Source: Sabellastarte sp. h YS-2021
Lineage: Eukaryota > Annelida > Polychaeta > Sabellida > Sabellidae
Direction of reading: 5' to 3'
Length of the DNA: 64,000 bases
NCBI GenBank assembly: GCA_964017235.1
Contig: OZ024927.1
Coordinates: forward strand, 45,947,293 to 46,011,292
Positions 11,974 to 21,952 of this stretch are shown here, one piece after another. The notes under the pieces were generated by a model. That model was not told where the DNA came from. It did not search any database and worked only from the letters and a program-made list of their open reading frames with translations. Position numbers and translations under genes: made by a program. The stretch's first letter is position 1. Each line of letters begins with the position of its first letter.

Positions 11974-13844
11974 ATGTCGTCACCTGGACAGAAAAGAGGA
12001 ACCTGCGGGCACATTATGGCTGTTTTTGATAACCACAAGAAATGTGCATGTTGCAGGGACAAGGGAGTGGGTGATGATCCGTGTGTTAAAAAGCAGGAAT
12101 GTAAGATCTGTCAGCGCAGTTGAAGCAGCTTTCCACCCCCACTTACCAGTCCAGGAAAGAATGTGAATTGAAGAAGTCGTCTTCAGATTCCCCTGCTAGT
12201 GTTACCCCCACTCTCGTGAACCCAGCAAACGTCAGTGTGTTGGGATGGGTACACAAGGAATCTGATGGAAGTTCACCTGCTAGCAAGAAGAAGGCAGACC
12301 CTTCCCCTACCCCCAAGGCTAGCAGTAAAAAGAAATCCAGCAGCAAGTCGAGATCTGATGATCTGAAGGAACTGGATGAGAAATGGTGTGAACGTTTTGC
12401 CAGGCTGGAGGCTATGCTGGTGTCCAAGATGTTCACGGTTCCTGTGAATCCTGTACAGAACCCCCCTTCAGTGGTTAGCGGTGATCAGCCCTTTTTTGAT
12501 CCTGGAACCTCCACCAGTGGCTTGTCCTCTGGTGTGACTGTTGGGGGTACCGGTTCCAGTCTTGTTCAGACCACCGGTGAGGCTGCTGTGATGAGAGAAG
12601 CTGGTAACAAGAGTGCTACCCACCCTGTTGAGGGTCCCGGTACTGATGTGAAGTAGCAGAATGCCACCCAGCCTGTTGAGGCTCCCAGTGCAAGGACAGC
12701 CACCCAGCCTGTTGAGGCTCCCGGTGCAGGTCCTGATGTTCTGCCAACCGGTACCGGTAGTGCTGCTCTACATGCTGAGTTTTCCGGTTCTGACAGTGAG
12801 GAAGAACTCCAGAGTGATCCAGGACTTCCCGTTGATGGCAACATCCGGGAAGGTTCCCCAGACCTCTCCAAGAATGCAGCAGCTGATCAGGAACTGTCTG
12901 AAGAGTCTACATACAGGGAGACTATCAGAGGTGTGAGGTCATTCATGGGTTGGCATCAGATCCCTGAATTTGACAGTGTATCTTCTGCAGATAACAACCC
13001 TTTTGCCGGTTCCAGAGCTCCACCAACCGGTAAAGTGTCTGTGAAGTTACCGGTAGACGACTGGCTGTGCAGGAAGATGGAGAAATTAAACATCACTGTT
13101 GCTGAAGGCTACCCTTCCAAAAGTACTGAACCTGCTGGACTGCTCCGGGACCAATTTGTCAAAACACCTAGGTCGTTTAAATGGTACGACATGCATGTTG
13201 ACAAGAAAGAATGTGATAGATCCACTGTGTGTTCCTGGTTTCCGGAACCAGCAAAGCTCAACAGTACCTTCAGTAGGGTTGCCAGGCGAAATCGACCTAC
13301 TGCCCCACCCTCCCGGGCCCTTAACCAGGACATCTTGAGGCGTTGGGAGAGAGCAGCCAGAGAACAGTCGATTGTATGCAACCAGGCTGCTGGACTCTCC
13401 AGATGTTTAACTAGGGTGCAGGATTCTATGTCTACACACTTGAGAAATTTGCATGTAAACAAAGGCAAGGGTAAGACTTCTGAAAGAATGCAGCAAGCTG
13501 TAGATGAACTGGAATATTTGGTGACCTTTAACCAGTCCAACTCTCAAGCCATGGCCAGGACAATGTAGGACTTGTCAGAAGGTGTGTTTATTAGTGTCGC
13601 AAACTTCACCTTGGTACGTAGAGACAGTTATCTGGAATATTTACACACCGGGGACATGCTTGCTACACTGCGTACTGCACCCATTCATATACACTCACTG
13701 TTCCCGGACCAGCTTCTCATGAAGGCTGAAGAGGAAGTGGTCAGAAGTGAGGAGAGGCGTTCTTCTAGCCAGTCACACCGGAAGCCCAGTCGTTTTCACC
13801 CTTATGCTTCCAGTGACAAGTCATTGCTTCAACAGAACCGGTAA
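11974..13844 (+). pseudogene. DIRS copy 2 Gag-like region
   Basis: Opens with the same zinc-site pattern as family I (C-x-H-x7-H-x2-C-x2-C-x9-C-x5-C-x2-C, with GDDPC) at about 11990-12115, although the rest has diverged. A Ser/Lys-rich low-complexity part follows (12180-12360), then Pro/Val/Gly-rich repeats, then a conserved block (about 12930-13840) containing KWYDMHVDKKE. By position this is the Gag equivalent. Fossil with a few breaks. Confidence 0.75.
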
Positions 13845-13973
13845 TCATCTGTGCCAGCTTGAAAGCAAATAACAGAACGCCAGCAAAGCAGCAAAGGTCG
13901 TGCCAAGGCCTCCACCTTTTCACAGAAACCGGCCAAGGGTTCCAAGTCACGTAAATGACAATTACTGTGTACA

Positions 13974-16526
13974 GTGTGCTACCGGGATGAAGGACTGTGC
14001 ATGTGTGCCCGGTCAGTTGGACTTGAACCCTTCACCGGTGGTGGCCAAGGACAAAATAATGACCAGCAAGAGCGAGACTGTATTTTTACATGTAAACTCT
14101 TTTGTTGCAGATGTTCATTCTGTCACCGGGTTGCCGCAAAAGAAAGGCATAAATCCCAGTTATTGTCCAAATTACACAGAAATAAAATATGTGAAAGATG
14201 TTTCCTGTGTAGGTCACTTGAGTTCTGCAAATCCTGTCACAAATGCCCCAGCTGTTGCTATAACTCCACCTGTAGGGTCAAGGTTACATCTGTTTTGGGA
14301 GAAGTGGGAGCTCTGGGTTTGAGTTCAAAGGTAGTCACAATACTCAGAGAGGGCTACACCCTCCATTTCCAGTTCAGACCAAACCATGTCACCAACTGTC
14401 ATAAGCAACTATGTCAATCCACAGAGACAGTCCAACCTTTTGGAGGCACTGTGTCAGCTGATGAACAAAAATGCAGTGGAAGCGGTAGCAAACCAAAACT
14501 CACTGGGTTTTTACAACCAGCTATTTTTGGTACCCAAACCCAACCACCGGTGGAGACCTATCCTGGACCTGAGCACCTTGAACACCTTCCTAAACACAGA
14601 GTCGTTCAAAATGGAGACCCCAGAGACAATAAGAACCTCCCTACAGCTAGGGGAGTGGGTCACCTCCATAGACTTCAAGGACGCATACTTCCATATACCA
14701 ATTCACAGTCAGTCCGGGAAGTACATGCGTTTTCACATCCAGGGTCAGCCCTACCAGTTCAAAGCCCTACCATTTGGCCTGTCCACAGCACCTATGGAGT
14801 TCACAGTGGTGGTCAAAGAGGTCAAACTGATGGCTTTACAGAGAGGTATAAGAATCCACCAGTACCTAGACGACTGGTTGGTGAGAGCCACATCCCACCA
14901 AACTTGTCTCCAGCATACACAGACCTTGGTAGCTCTCTGTCAAGAACTAGGTTGGCTGGTGAACAAGGAGAAGTCAGAACTGGACCCAAAACAGGTTTTC
15001 AACTTCGTAGGTTACCAGTTCCAGTTACCAGTTACTCAGGGAGGGCAAGGTCAGACCCACACCAGAGCGTTGCAGACCTTAACAGACAAGATATTGTCAA
15101 TCCTGTCCGGTCCGGTGTGCCCGGTCCGGCAGTTCATGTCCCTCATAGGACTTCTAACAGCCACAGAAAAGCAAGTCCATCGAGGTCGACTTCATATGAG
15201 ACCCATACAGTGGCACTTGAAGAACAACTGGAGGGTACCAGAATCACTAGAAAAGGTGATACCCGTTCCCAGGTCGCTCCACCCCCATTTAAGGTGGTGG
15301 CTGGAGGAAAGCAATGTGCTTCCAGGTCAACCATTACACCCACTAAAACATGCTCTGCAGATATTTACAGACGCATCAAAAGAAGGGTGGGGCGCTCACT
15401 TAAACAAACGCACTGCAAGGGGAACCTGGTCCCTTCCAGAAAGCAAGTTATACATAAACCACTTGGAACTAAAGGCGGTCTTTCTGGCCCTAAAAGAGTT
15501 CCAAGACCTTTGTTCAAACAACATAGTCCTGGTAGCCACAGACAACACAACAGTGGTTGCCTATATCAACAAGGAAGGGGGGATGAAGTCGGGCTCCCTA
15601 TGTGCCGTACTGTGGAGAATCCTGTCCTGGTGCACCAGGAAACAGGTAACTCCCTGGGCACGTCACATCCCCGGCCGGCTGAACGTGATAGCAGACAAGC
15701 TATCCAGACTTGGCCAGACCATTCAAACAGAATGGTCCCTTCACCCAGAAGTGTTTCAAGCTATATGCTCCCGGTGGCACCAGCCTCAAGTGGACTTGTT
15801 TGCCACCAGATTCAACAACAAACTCCCACAGTTTGTGTCACCGGTCCCAGACCCCCAGGCTTGGGCAGTAGATGCACTCAGCCTGTCTTGGGAAAATCTG
15901 GACCCATATGCCTTCCCACCAGCAGCCATCTTGGGCAAAGTGGTGGAGAAGTTACAGGACCACGCCTACAACAGGATCATTTTGATCGCCCCGGGGTGGC
16001 CCACATTGCCCTTGGTTTGGGATCTAGTGGCAATGTCCAGTCAGATCCCTCTGTGTCGGCCCAACCTGCCCAATCTGGTATCTCAACCTTTCAACCAGAC
16101 CCTGCACAGGAACCTGTCAAACCTGAACTTACATGCCTGGCTCCTAGAGCCACAGCAATCAAGGAGCAGGGGTTCTCTGAAGCAGTGGCAGCACGAATTG
16201 AGGCTCCTCAAAAAGGATCAACCAGATCCGTCTATGAGGCAAAGTGGACCATTTTTACAAAGTGGTGCCTCAGTAATCAGGTGGACTTCAGGGCACCACC
16301 TCTAAAAGCCATAGCTGACTTCCTGTTGCACCTGTTTCAGGATAGGAAGTTGCAACCTGGTACCATTGATGGTTACAGATCAGTCATTGCTGACAAATTG
16401 GGCAACTCTACCATTAATGCAAAGATGAGAATCTCACCCGTCTCCTGGATAGTTTCCATAGAGACAGACCCAAGGGCAGGAGGGGTATACCCTCCTGGAA
16501 CCTGTCCCTGGTCTTACACCAGCTGA
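13974..16526 (+). CDS. Long frame overlapping RT-RNase H; its end encodes the recombinase N-terminal part
   Basis: An 850-codon open frame in a different register from the RT frame. Its last 110 or so residues (SVYEAKWTIFTKWCLSNQVD, then GTIDGYRSVIADKLG) resemble the core-binding domain of the tyrosine recombinase. Most of the rest is the shadow of the RT-RNase H gene. DIRS elements are known for strongly overlapping genes, so the overlap itself is expected. Whether the upstream part is translated is unknown. Confidence 0.5.
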   Translation: MCYRDEGLCMCARSVGLEPFTGGGQGQNNDQQERDCIFTCKLFCCRCSFCHRVAAKERHKSQLLSKLHRNKICERCFLCRSLEFCKSCHKCPSCCYNSTCRVKVTSVLGEVGALGLSSKVVTILREGYTLHFQFRPNHVTNCHKQLCQSTETVQPFGGTVSADEQKCSGSGSKPKLTGFLQPAIFGTQTQPPVETYPGPEHLEHLPKHRVVQNGDPRDNKNLPTARGVGHLHRLQGRILPYTNSQSVREVHAFSHPGSALPVQSPTIWPVHSTYGVHSGGQRGQTDGFTERYKNPPVPRRLVGESHIPPNLSPAYTDLGSSLSRTRLAGEQGEVRTGPKTGFQLRRLPVPVTSYSGRARSDPHQSVADLNRQDIVNPVRSGVPGPAVHVPHRTSNSHRKASPSRSTSYETHTVALEEQLEGTRITRKGDTRSQVAPPPFKVVAGGKQCASRSTITPTKTCSADIYRRIKRRVGRSLKQTHCKGNLVPSRKQVIHKPLGTKGGLSGPKRVPRPLFKQHSPGSHRQHNSGCLYQQGRGDEVGLPMCRTVENPVLVHQETGNSLGTSHPRPAERDSRQAIQTWPDHSNRMVPSPRSVSSYMLPVAPASSGLVCHQIQQQTPTVCVTGPRPPGLGSRCTQPVLGKSGPICLPTSSHLGQSGGEVTGPRLQQDHFDRPGVAHIALGLGSSGNVQSDPSVSAQPAQSGISTFQPDPAQEPVKPELTCLAPRATAIKEQGFSEAVAARIEAPQKGSTRSVYEAKWTIFTKWCLSNQVDFRAPPLKAIADFLLHLFQDRKLQPGTIDGYRSVIADKLGNSTINAKMRISPVSWIVSIETDPRAGGVYPPGTCPWSYTS
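14386..16305 (+). CDS. DIRS copy 2 reverse transcriptase - RNase H frame
   Basis: One open frame of 639 codons. RT motifs: LVPKPNHRWRPILDLS, IDFKDAYFHIPIH, and the catalytic box YLDDW near residue 165. RNase H motifs: FTDASKEGWGAHL near residue 330 and LVATDNTTVVAYINKEGG near residue 385. The C-terminal part (VDLFATRFNNKLPQFVSPVP) is the conserved linker seen in all copies here. A second frame is open across the same stretch (see 13974-16526). Part of a fossil element; no claim of activity is made. Confidence 0.92.
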   Translation: MSPTVISNYVNPQRQSNLLEALCQLMNKNAVEAVANQNSLGFYNQLFLVPKPNHRWRPILDLSTLNTFLNTESFKMETPETIRTSLQLGEWVTSIDFKDAYFHIPIHSQSGKYMRFHIQGQPYQFKALPFGLSTAPMEFTVVVKEVKLMALQRGIRIHQYLDDWLVRATSHQTCLQHTQTLVALCQELGWLVNKEKSELDPKQVFNFVGYQFQLPVTQGGQGQTHTRALQTLTDKILSILSGPVCPVRQFMSLIGLLTATEKQVHRGRLHMRPIQWHLKNNWRVPESLEKVIPVPRSLHPHLRWWLEESNVLPGQPLHPLKHALQIFTDASKEGWGAHLNKRTARGTWSLPESKLYINHLELKAVFLALKEFQDLCSNNIVLVATDNTTVVAYINKEGGMKSGSLCAVLWRILSWCTRKQVTPWARHIPGRLNVIADKLSRLGQTIQTEWSLHPEVFQAICSRWHQPQVDLFATRFNNKLPQFVSPVPDPQAWAVDALSLSWENLDPYAFPPAAILGKVVEKLQDHAYNRIILIAPGWPTLPLVWDLVAMSSQIPLCRPNLPNLVSQPFNQTLHRNLSNLNLHAWLLEPQQSRSRGSLKQWQHELRLLKKDQPDPSMRQSGPFLQSGASVIRWTSGHHL

Positions 16527-16570
16527 CTAAGGCTCCCTTTGAACCTTTAAAAGAGGCCTCACTAAAACAC

Positions 16571-17167
16571 TTGACCTTGAAGACTGTTTTTCTGCTGGCC
16601 CTGGGTTCTGGTAAACGCAGGAGTGAGATCCATGCTTGGCTACATAAAAATATCAGGCACCAGTCAGACTGGTCTAAGGTGTCCTTGTACCCTTCACCCA
16701 GCTTTCTATCCAAGAATCAGCTGGCTAAGGAGGGTCCAGATAGTGTGGCTCCAGTGGTCATACCAGCCCTGGCCCCCACTCTGGATAAGTCACTCAAGGG
16801 TGACAGGTCTTTGTGTCCAGTCAGAGCCCTTCGCTATTACTTGGACAGTACCTCAGATCTTAGGCAGAACAAGGAGTTGGTCTTTGTCTCAGTCAAGAAA
16901 GGTTTTGATAAAGACATCTCACCTGCCACCATCTCCTCATGGATCAAGCAAACTGTGATCCTTTGTTATGAGCTCTCTGACCAGGCGGCCCTCACACTGC
17001 ATCAGGTCAAAGCCCATGATGTCAGGGCCTTTGCTGCTTCTAAGGCCTTCCAATCGGGTGTCTCCTTAGAGCAGATTCTGTCAGCCTGCCACTGGAAATC
17101 CCATAACACCTTCACACAATTCTATCTGAAGGATGTGGCTTGGGCTGATACAGAGCTTTTTCATTGA
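16571..17167 (+). CDS. DIRS copy 2 tyrosine recombinase catalytic region
   Basis: 198 residues with KRRSEIHAW (first catalytic Arg), AHDVRAFAASKAF (His/Arg box) and CHWKSHNTFTQFYLKD (final His/Trp and Tyr box), in the order R..H..R..H/W..Y of tyrosine recombinases. The closest look-alikes in the window are the copy 1 and copy 5 sequences. It would cut and join DNA through a covalent tyrosine link. Part of a fossil element. Confidence 0.88.
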   Translation: MTLKTVFLLALGSGKRRSEIHAWLHKNIRHQSDWSKVSLYPSPSFLSKNQLAKEGPDSVAPVVIPALAPTLDKSLKGDRSLCPVRALRYYLDSTSDLRQNKELVFVSVKKGFDKDISPATISSWIKQTVILCYELSDQAALTLHQVKAHDVRAFAASKAFQSGVSLEQILSACHWKSHNTFTQFYLKDVAWADTELFH

Positions 17168-17584
17168 GGGCCAGGGGTGGCTGCCCAACAGGTCCACCAC
17201 CAAGCCCAAAAATGAGGAGATATGTATATATGTACATAGCTTGTACAATTGTATATAATATCAAAAAAAAAACAAAAAAAACTGACTTGCTTCCTCTGGG
17301 AAGTTTTTTTCTTATGGGACTGAACTCAACCCTCTCTTCCTATTTTCAGATCAGGTCTAAGAAAAAGGGGGGGGGGGGGGAGGCAACTTTGGTAGATTCC
17401 CAGATTACCGGTTAGTCTTAGCCATCCTTGACCTTTGGGGGGGTTCATGTGACCCTAGGTCAACTTGGCTTTCTCAACTTTGTTTTGTTTATGAGTTCAC
17501 TTGAGTCCCTAGTAACTTACCTGCCTACCAAGCGGTAGTTATTCAGCAATTGTCCATTGGATAGGATGTATTAACGCAATAAAA

Positions 17585-17912
17585 TTGCAAATTTAATAAT
17601 TAAATTTTTATAAGTTAATACCCTATCCAATGGACAGGCAAGGCCCACCCATCCGGCCCCGATGTCAGCTTACTAGGGGTCTTAATATGTTTAGACAACG
17701 AAAAAGATGCTATGACGTCACGCTGTCTAGACAGGAAGAAAGTAAGAGGCGCCACCTAGCGAATGCACACTCTGTGACCGGTCCTGCCGGTAGTATATAC
17801 AGGACGTCTTTTTCTGACGTTTGGCGGGACCGATCGCGCCGACCGGTAAAGCAATTGTCCATTGGATAGGGTATTAACTTATAAAAATTTAATTTACTTA
17901 TTAAATTTGCAA
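17585..17912. repeat. DIRS copy 2 internal complementary region (ICR)
   Basis: About 328 bp. Its outer arms are inverted (TTGCAAATTTAATAA at left, reverse complement at right). The right half is the reverse complement of the element's left end (about 11665-11850) with few differences, and the left half matches left-end sequence further in. A remnant of the same block lies at 31733-31855 in copy 5. Confidence 0.88.
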
Positions 17913-18095
17913 ATTGCTCAGCTATGCAATCAGCTACAGGTCTACAATTTTTATATGTTATAGCTCACTGGAGTACCCGAAAGTAGGTGAATAATATACT
18001 TAAACAAAATACTCTAAATGTTATAGTTTTCCAGTTAAAACTGATTTACTCAACATTTTAATGCATTAAAAATTATTTTAAAAATTCATAAAAAA
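17913..18095 (-). repeat. Array A, right remainder
   Basis: Continues the array unit that was split at 11658, then ends in the junction TTTTAATGCATTAAAA near 18058. That junction also borders array A at 93-125, 31400-31425 and 60550-60580. Confidence 0.85.
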
Positions 18096-18678
18096 ACTAG
18101 AGAAATGTTTTTGCTAACAAAAACTAAGCATCCCAAAAAGATTCAATGCAATATAATATATCGTAGAAAAGGTTTTTGAAAATAAAAACATGCAGCACTG
18201 AGAGAAAAAGTGAAAGTTAGAAGACAGTGTGGAAGTTTATGCATTAACATGAAAGAAAAATTTAAGCTTTATTTTGTTTTCTATGGTCATAAATTGCGAA
18301 AAGTTAATTGAATAAATGCTCAGGCTCAGAATGCATACAGCATCAATACTTATAATAGGTTGAAAGTTACACCATAAAACTACTTAATTAAAGAGTAACA
18401 GTGCTTTATAAATGCCATATATATATTTACATTTTAGAAAAAGGCATAGTAAAATTTGAGCCTTTAGAAAGGCAAGAAGTTTATGACACAATGCATCTAT
18501 CCCAATGAGTAAATAAAAGGTCAATGTTCCCACAAGCCTATTTATATCTTATGAATAATGCTCATTTCTATTTATATATAATTGCCAGTCTTTGATGAGT
18601 CCCCAGAGAATTAGTCCACTGGGTATATGCTGAATAGGGACAAAATCAATAGTTAATGTGTCTCCCCTAACAACCCCT
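18096..18678. other. AT-rich spacer
   Basis: About 580 bp of AT-rich sequence. No open frame, repeat unit or known element is recognised. Confidence 0.5.
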
Positions 18679-19475
18679 CTTTTATGACCCCCAGTTTGAG
18701 CCATAAGGGGGGGGGGGGGGGGGGGTCAGGGGATAAATCTGACCGACTATCTAGACTCTTCACATATGGTTTCCCACTACCTCTTAAAAAATTGTAAAGC
18801 TGTAAAACCAATAAAAAAGAAGATATGAGACAAAAACAGAAAAATTGATATTTTATTACCTCAGTTTGACTCATAAGAGGGGGTCAGAGGGCTAATCTGA
18901 CCAGCTACCTAGACTCTCCACGAATTCCAACTACCTGTTAATACATTCTAAAGCTGTAAAAGCAAAAATCCGAAGGACATATGAGTCAAAAACACAAAAT
19001 CGGCTATTTTATGACCCCAGTTTGACCCATAAGGGGGGTCAGGGGGTAAACATGGTCTGCTATCTAGACTCTTCACATAAGGTTCCCCAATACCTCTCAA
19101 TACATTCTGAAGCTGTAAAAGCACGAATGAAAGAGATACAAGGTAAAAACACAAAATCGGCTATTTTTGACCCCAGTTTGACCCATAAGGGAGGGTCAGG
19201 GGGTAAATCTGACCAGCTATCTATACTCTTCACATAAGCTTTCCCAATACCTCTTAATACATTCTAAAGCTGTAGAAGCAAGAATAAAGGAGATATAAGG
19301 CAAAAACACAAATTTGGCTATTTTATGACCCCTGTTTGACCCATAAGGGAGGGTCAGGGGGTGAATCTGACAGTCTATATAGACTTCACATAAGGTTTCC
19401 CAATAACTCTTAATACATTTTAAGCTGTAAAAGCAAGAATGAAGGAGATATAAGGCAAAAACACAAAATCGGTTA
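18679..19475 (+). repeat. Tandem array E, about 5 units of about 157 bp
   Basis: Units begin near TTTTATGACCCCAGTTTGAC and continue CCATAAGGGGGGTCAGGG, then TCTAGACTCTTCACATA and AGGAGATATAAGGCAAAA. A G-run of about 20 lies at 18708-18727. The array is interrupted by DIRS copy 3 and resumes at 25319. Relatives lie at 37270-37540 and 62470-62880. Confidence 0.9.
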
Positions 19476-19945
19476 TTTTATTGCGCTACAATAGCTTACC
19501 ATGTGGACTGAATGCTGTTCTCGGATGGCCGCAAGGCATCAGGCCAACGTCTAAGAAAAATAGACATTTATAGTTGGCTGTAGCCTCAAGTTGTCCTCTC
19601 GTGGTACACTACGAGATCTCTTCCTACTTTCTCGTTGGCCGCATGATTTAGTAGCCTCTGTCATTTACACAGATATTTTCATCTATTTCTCAGCACATAC
19701 GTACTGTTGGATGTTAATTTTTGGTCATTTCATGTATCATATATCCTAGATTATTCTGTAAAATTTCCATTTTGACAGAATAAGTATATTTTATTATTTT
19801 GGTGTTTTTTTAGTTTTCCTCGGTTCAGGCTTTCATCTACGTCTTTTTATTGCGTTTCAAGATGTCTGCCCACCAAACGAATAAAGATAAGCCTAGATCT
19901 AGTAAGTGTCGTCACTTTTGCTTCACGTTTGACACACATAATTAT

Positions 19946-21945
19946 CTAATCTAATCTAATGTGGACTTTTATAGCGCTTAATCTCCATCACTGATGGACT
20001 CTAAGGCGCATCTAACCATAAGCAAAGGCAATTAGCGTTAATCAAGGGACAATAGCCAGGTCGTACCAAAGAGACACAGATGTGACGGGGGAGGCTATGG
20101 TGGGTAGGCTTTTGCAAACAGGTAAGTTTTAAGCTTGCTTCTGAAGGAGGCAACTGATGTTGCACAGCGGACATCTTGAGGGAGTTCATTCCAGGTCTTA
20201 GGAGCATCAAAGGCAAAACTCAGGCCAAAATGTTTGGTTGACTTAAAGACTGATGAATGAAAAGGAGGAACTGTAAGGTATTGATGATCTGGGTGACTAC
20301 GCCTAGTACTATAGGGACAACTACTGGGAGACAGGAACGGTCCAAAATAGGAAGGAGAGCCACTATGCAAGAATTTATACACAAGTGTTGCAGTTTTGAA
20401 AATACATCGGTACTTAACAGGCAACCAGTGGAGTTTCTTTAAGATGGGTGTGACATGAGCATACTTTCTGTGATTTGTAACAATACGAGCAAGGGTGTTC
20501 TGAATACTTTGCAATTTGTACTGATTGAAACCGGACAAACCTCTGAACAGAGAGTTACAATAGTCCAGGCGACTACTGACCAAGGCATTTGCAGCAAGGA
20601 CTGCAACATTAGGAGTAAGATGCTTTCTAATTCTACGGAGGTCGCGCATCTGAAGAAAGCACGCTTTGCAAGTCCTCTTGATATGCTCGGAGAATGAAAA
20701 ATCTGCATCAAACCACACACCTAGATTTCTGACAGAATCAACCGGATGAAGAAGGCTACCAAGAATGCTAACAGGAAAATGAGAGGAAATCTTCTGACGT
20801 TGAGCCTTAGAACCAAAGACAATAAATTCAGTTTTTTCAGGGTTGAGCTTCAATTTGCTGAGAGACATCCACTCTTGGACATCATGAAGGCATGCATTTA
20901 GCTTGGCGAGAGCCGAATGAGCATTCTTATGGGAGAGATGGATGTATAACTGAGTGTCATCGGCATAAAAATGGAATTTAATATGCGGGTGGAGGCTAAT
21001 AATTTTACTAAGTGGAGTTGTATAGAGTGAAAACAACAATGGACCCATGGACAGAACCTTGTGGAATGCCATAGATGAGACTACTTAATTCAGATAGTGT
21101 AGAGCCTATCTTGATGGCCTGGCATCGATTTCTTAAGTAGGAAGCAAACCACCTTAGGACTGTTCCACCAAGACCAAACCAGGATTTAAGGTAGCCAATG
21201 AGAATATTATGGTCTATAGTGTCGAATGCGGCTGATAGGTCAAGAAGTACTAGAGCTGTGGGTTCGCCGCGAGCCAGAGAGAGATGAACCTCGTTTTTTA
21301 TGGACAATAAAGCAGTTTCTGTGGAATGACCTGGCTTGTATGCTGACTGATGAGGATTGTCCAGCTTGTTGCTATTGATGTGTGACGTCAGCTGCCTGGC
21401 CACGACTCGCTCCACCAACTTTGACAAGAAACAAAGACCAGACACTGGGCGATAATTCTTAAGGTCGTCTCTGGGAAGGGAAGCCTTTTTTATGAGGGGG
21501 GTGACAACCGCCTGTTTGAAAGAATTTGGGAAAGATCCTTCAATGAGAGAGAAATTTACCAACTTGGTAATAGAAGGGAGGAGGATATCAAGACAATCCT
21601 TAAGGAGGAATGTTGGTATAGGGTCTAGCGAGCAAGATTTAGTGGGAGATTCACAGATACACTTATGGACCTCGTCTTCAGTGACAGGTGTAAAGGCATT
21701 GAAAGCAGGAGGGACTGAGTCAGGTACATCATTGAAAGAGCTAGAAGTAGGAAAGGTGTCCCTGATTTTGCTTATTTTATTGGAGAAAAAAGAAGCAAAC
21801 ATGTCCGCAAGGCTTTTATCTGAGCTATGAGCAGGCAGGACAGTCTCAGAGGTACGATGCAACACCTTCCTTAATGACTGCCATAGCTTCTTGGGGTCAC
21901 CACTGTTTGCAGTTATGAGATTAGTGTAGTATGAACCCTTTTCTT
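19946..21945 (-). mobile_element. CR1/L2-like LINE, 5'-truncated, inserted in DIRS copy 3
   Basis: About 2.0 kb on the minus strand, flanked by the 7-bp duplication TAATTAT (19939-19945 and 21946-21952). The 3' end carries short ATTAG-type repeats (CTAAT on the + strand) rather than poly-A, as in CR1/L2 elements. The endonuclease part is absent, which is usual for 5' truncation during target-primed reverse transcription. The insertion splits the Gag-like region of the host DIRS copy. Confidence 0.92.
20095..21945 (-). pseudogene. LINE reverse transcriptase (C-terminal two thirds of the protein)
   Basis: Two overlapping minus-strand frames meet near 21010-21070 at a frameshift. The upstream frame holds NYRPVSGLCFLSKLVERVV, STETALLSIKNE, LLDLSAAFDTIDHNIL (first catalytic Asp) and GIPQGSV. 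The downstream frame holds FYADDTQLY (catalytic box), LNPEKTEFIVFGS, LGVWFDADFSFSEHI and SRLDYCNSLF. The end (FDAPKTWNELPQDVR...SFRSKLKTYLF) is typical of the CR1/L2 clade. The frameshift and missing N-terminus mean it is not functional. Confidence 0.92.
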
Positions 21946-21952
21946 TAATTAT

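Larger units (their letters stand above)
11659..17912 (+). mobile_element. DIRS-type tyrosine-recombinase retrotransposon, copy 2 (family II), near full length
   Basis: About 6.25 kb. Left inverted repeat 11659-11698 and right inverted repeat 17545-17584 look identical over about 40 bp (TTTTATTGCGTTAATACATC ...), so the copy is young. An ICR follows at 17585-17912. Gag-like, RT-RNase H and recombinase regions are all present. It is the best-preserved DIRS in the window, with only a few breaks and an RT-RNase H frame open for about 1.9 kb. It is clearly a different family from copy 1, with distinct termini and proteins. Confidence 0.94.

Noticed and set aside
16571-17167. Phage- or integron-type integrase
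   Set aside because: The tyrosine recombinase is linked to RT-RNase H, inverted repeats and an ICR, which is specific to DIRS retrotransposons.
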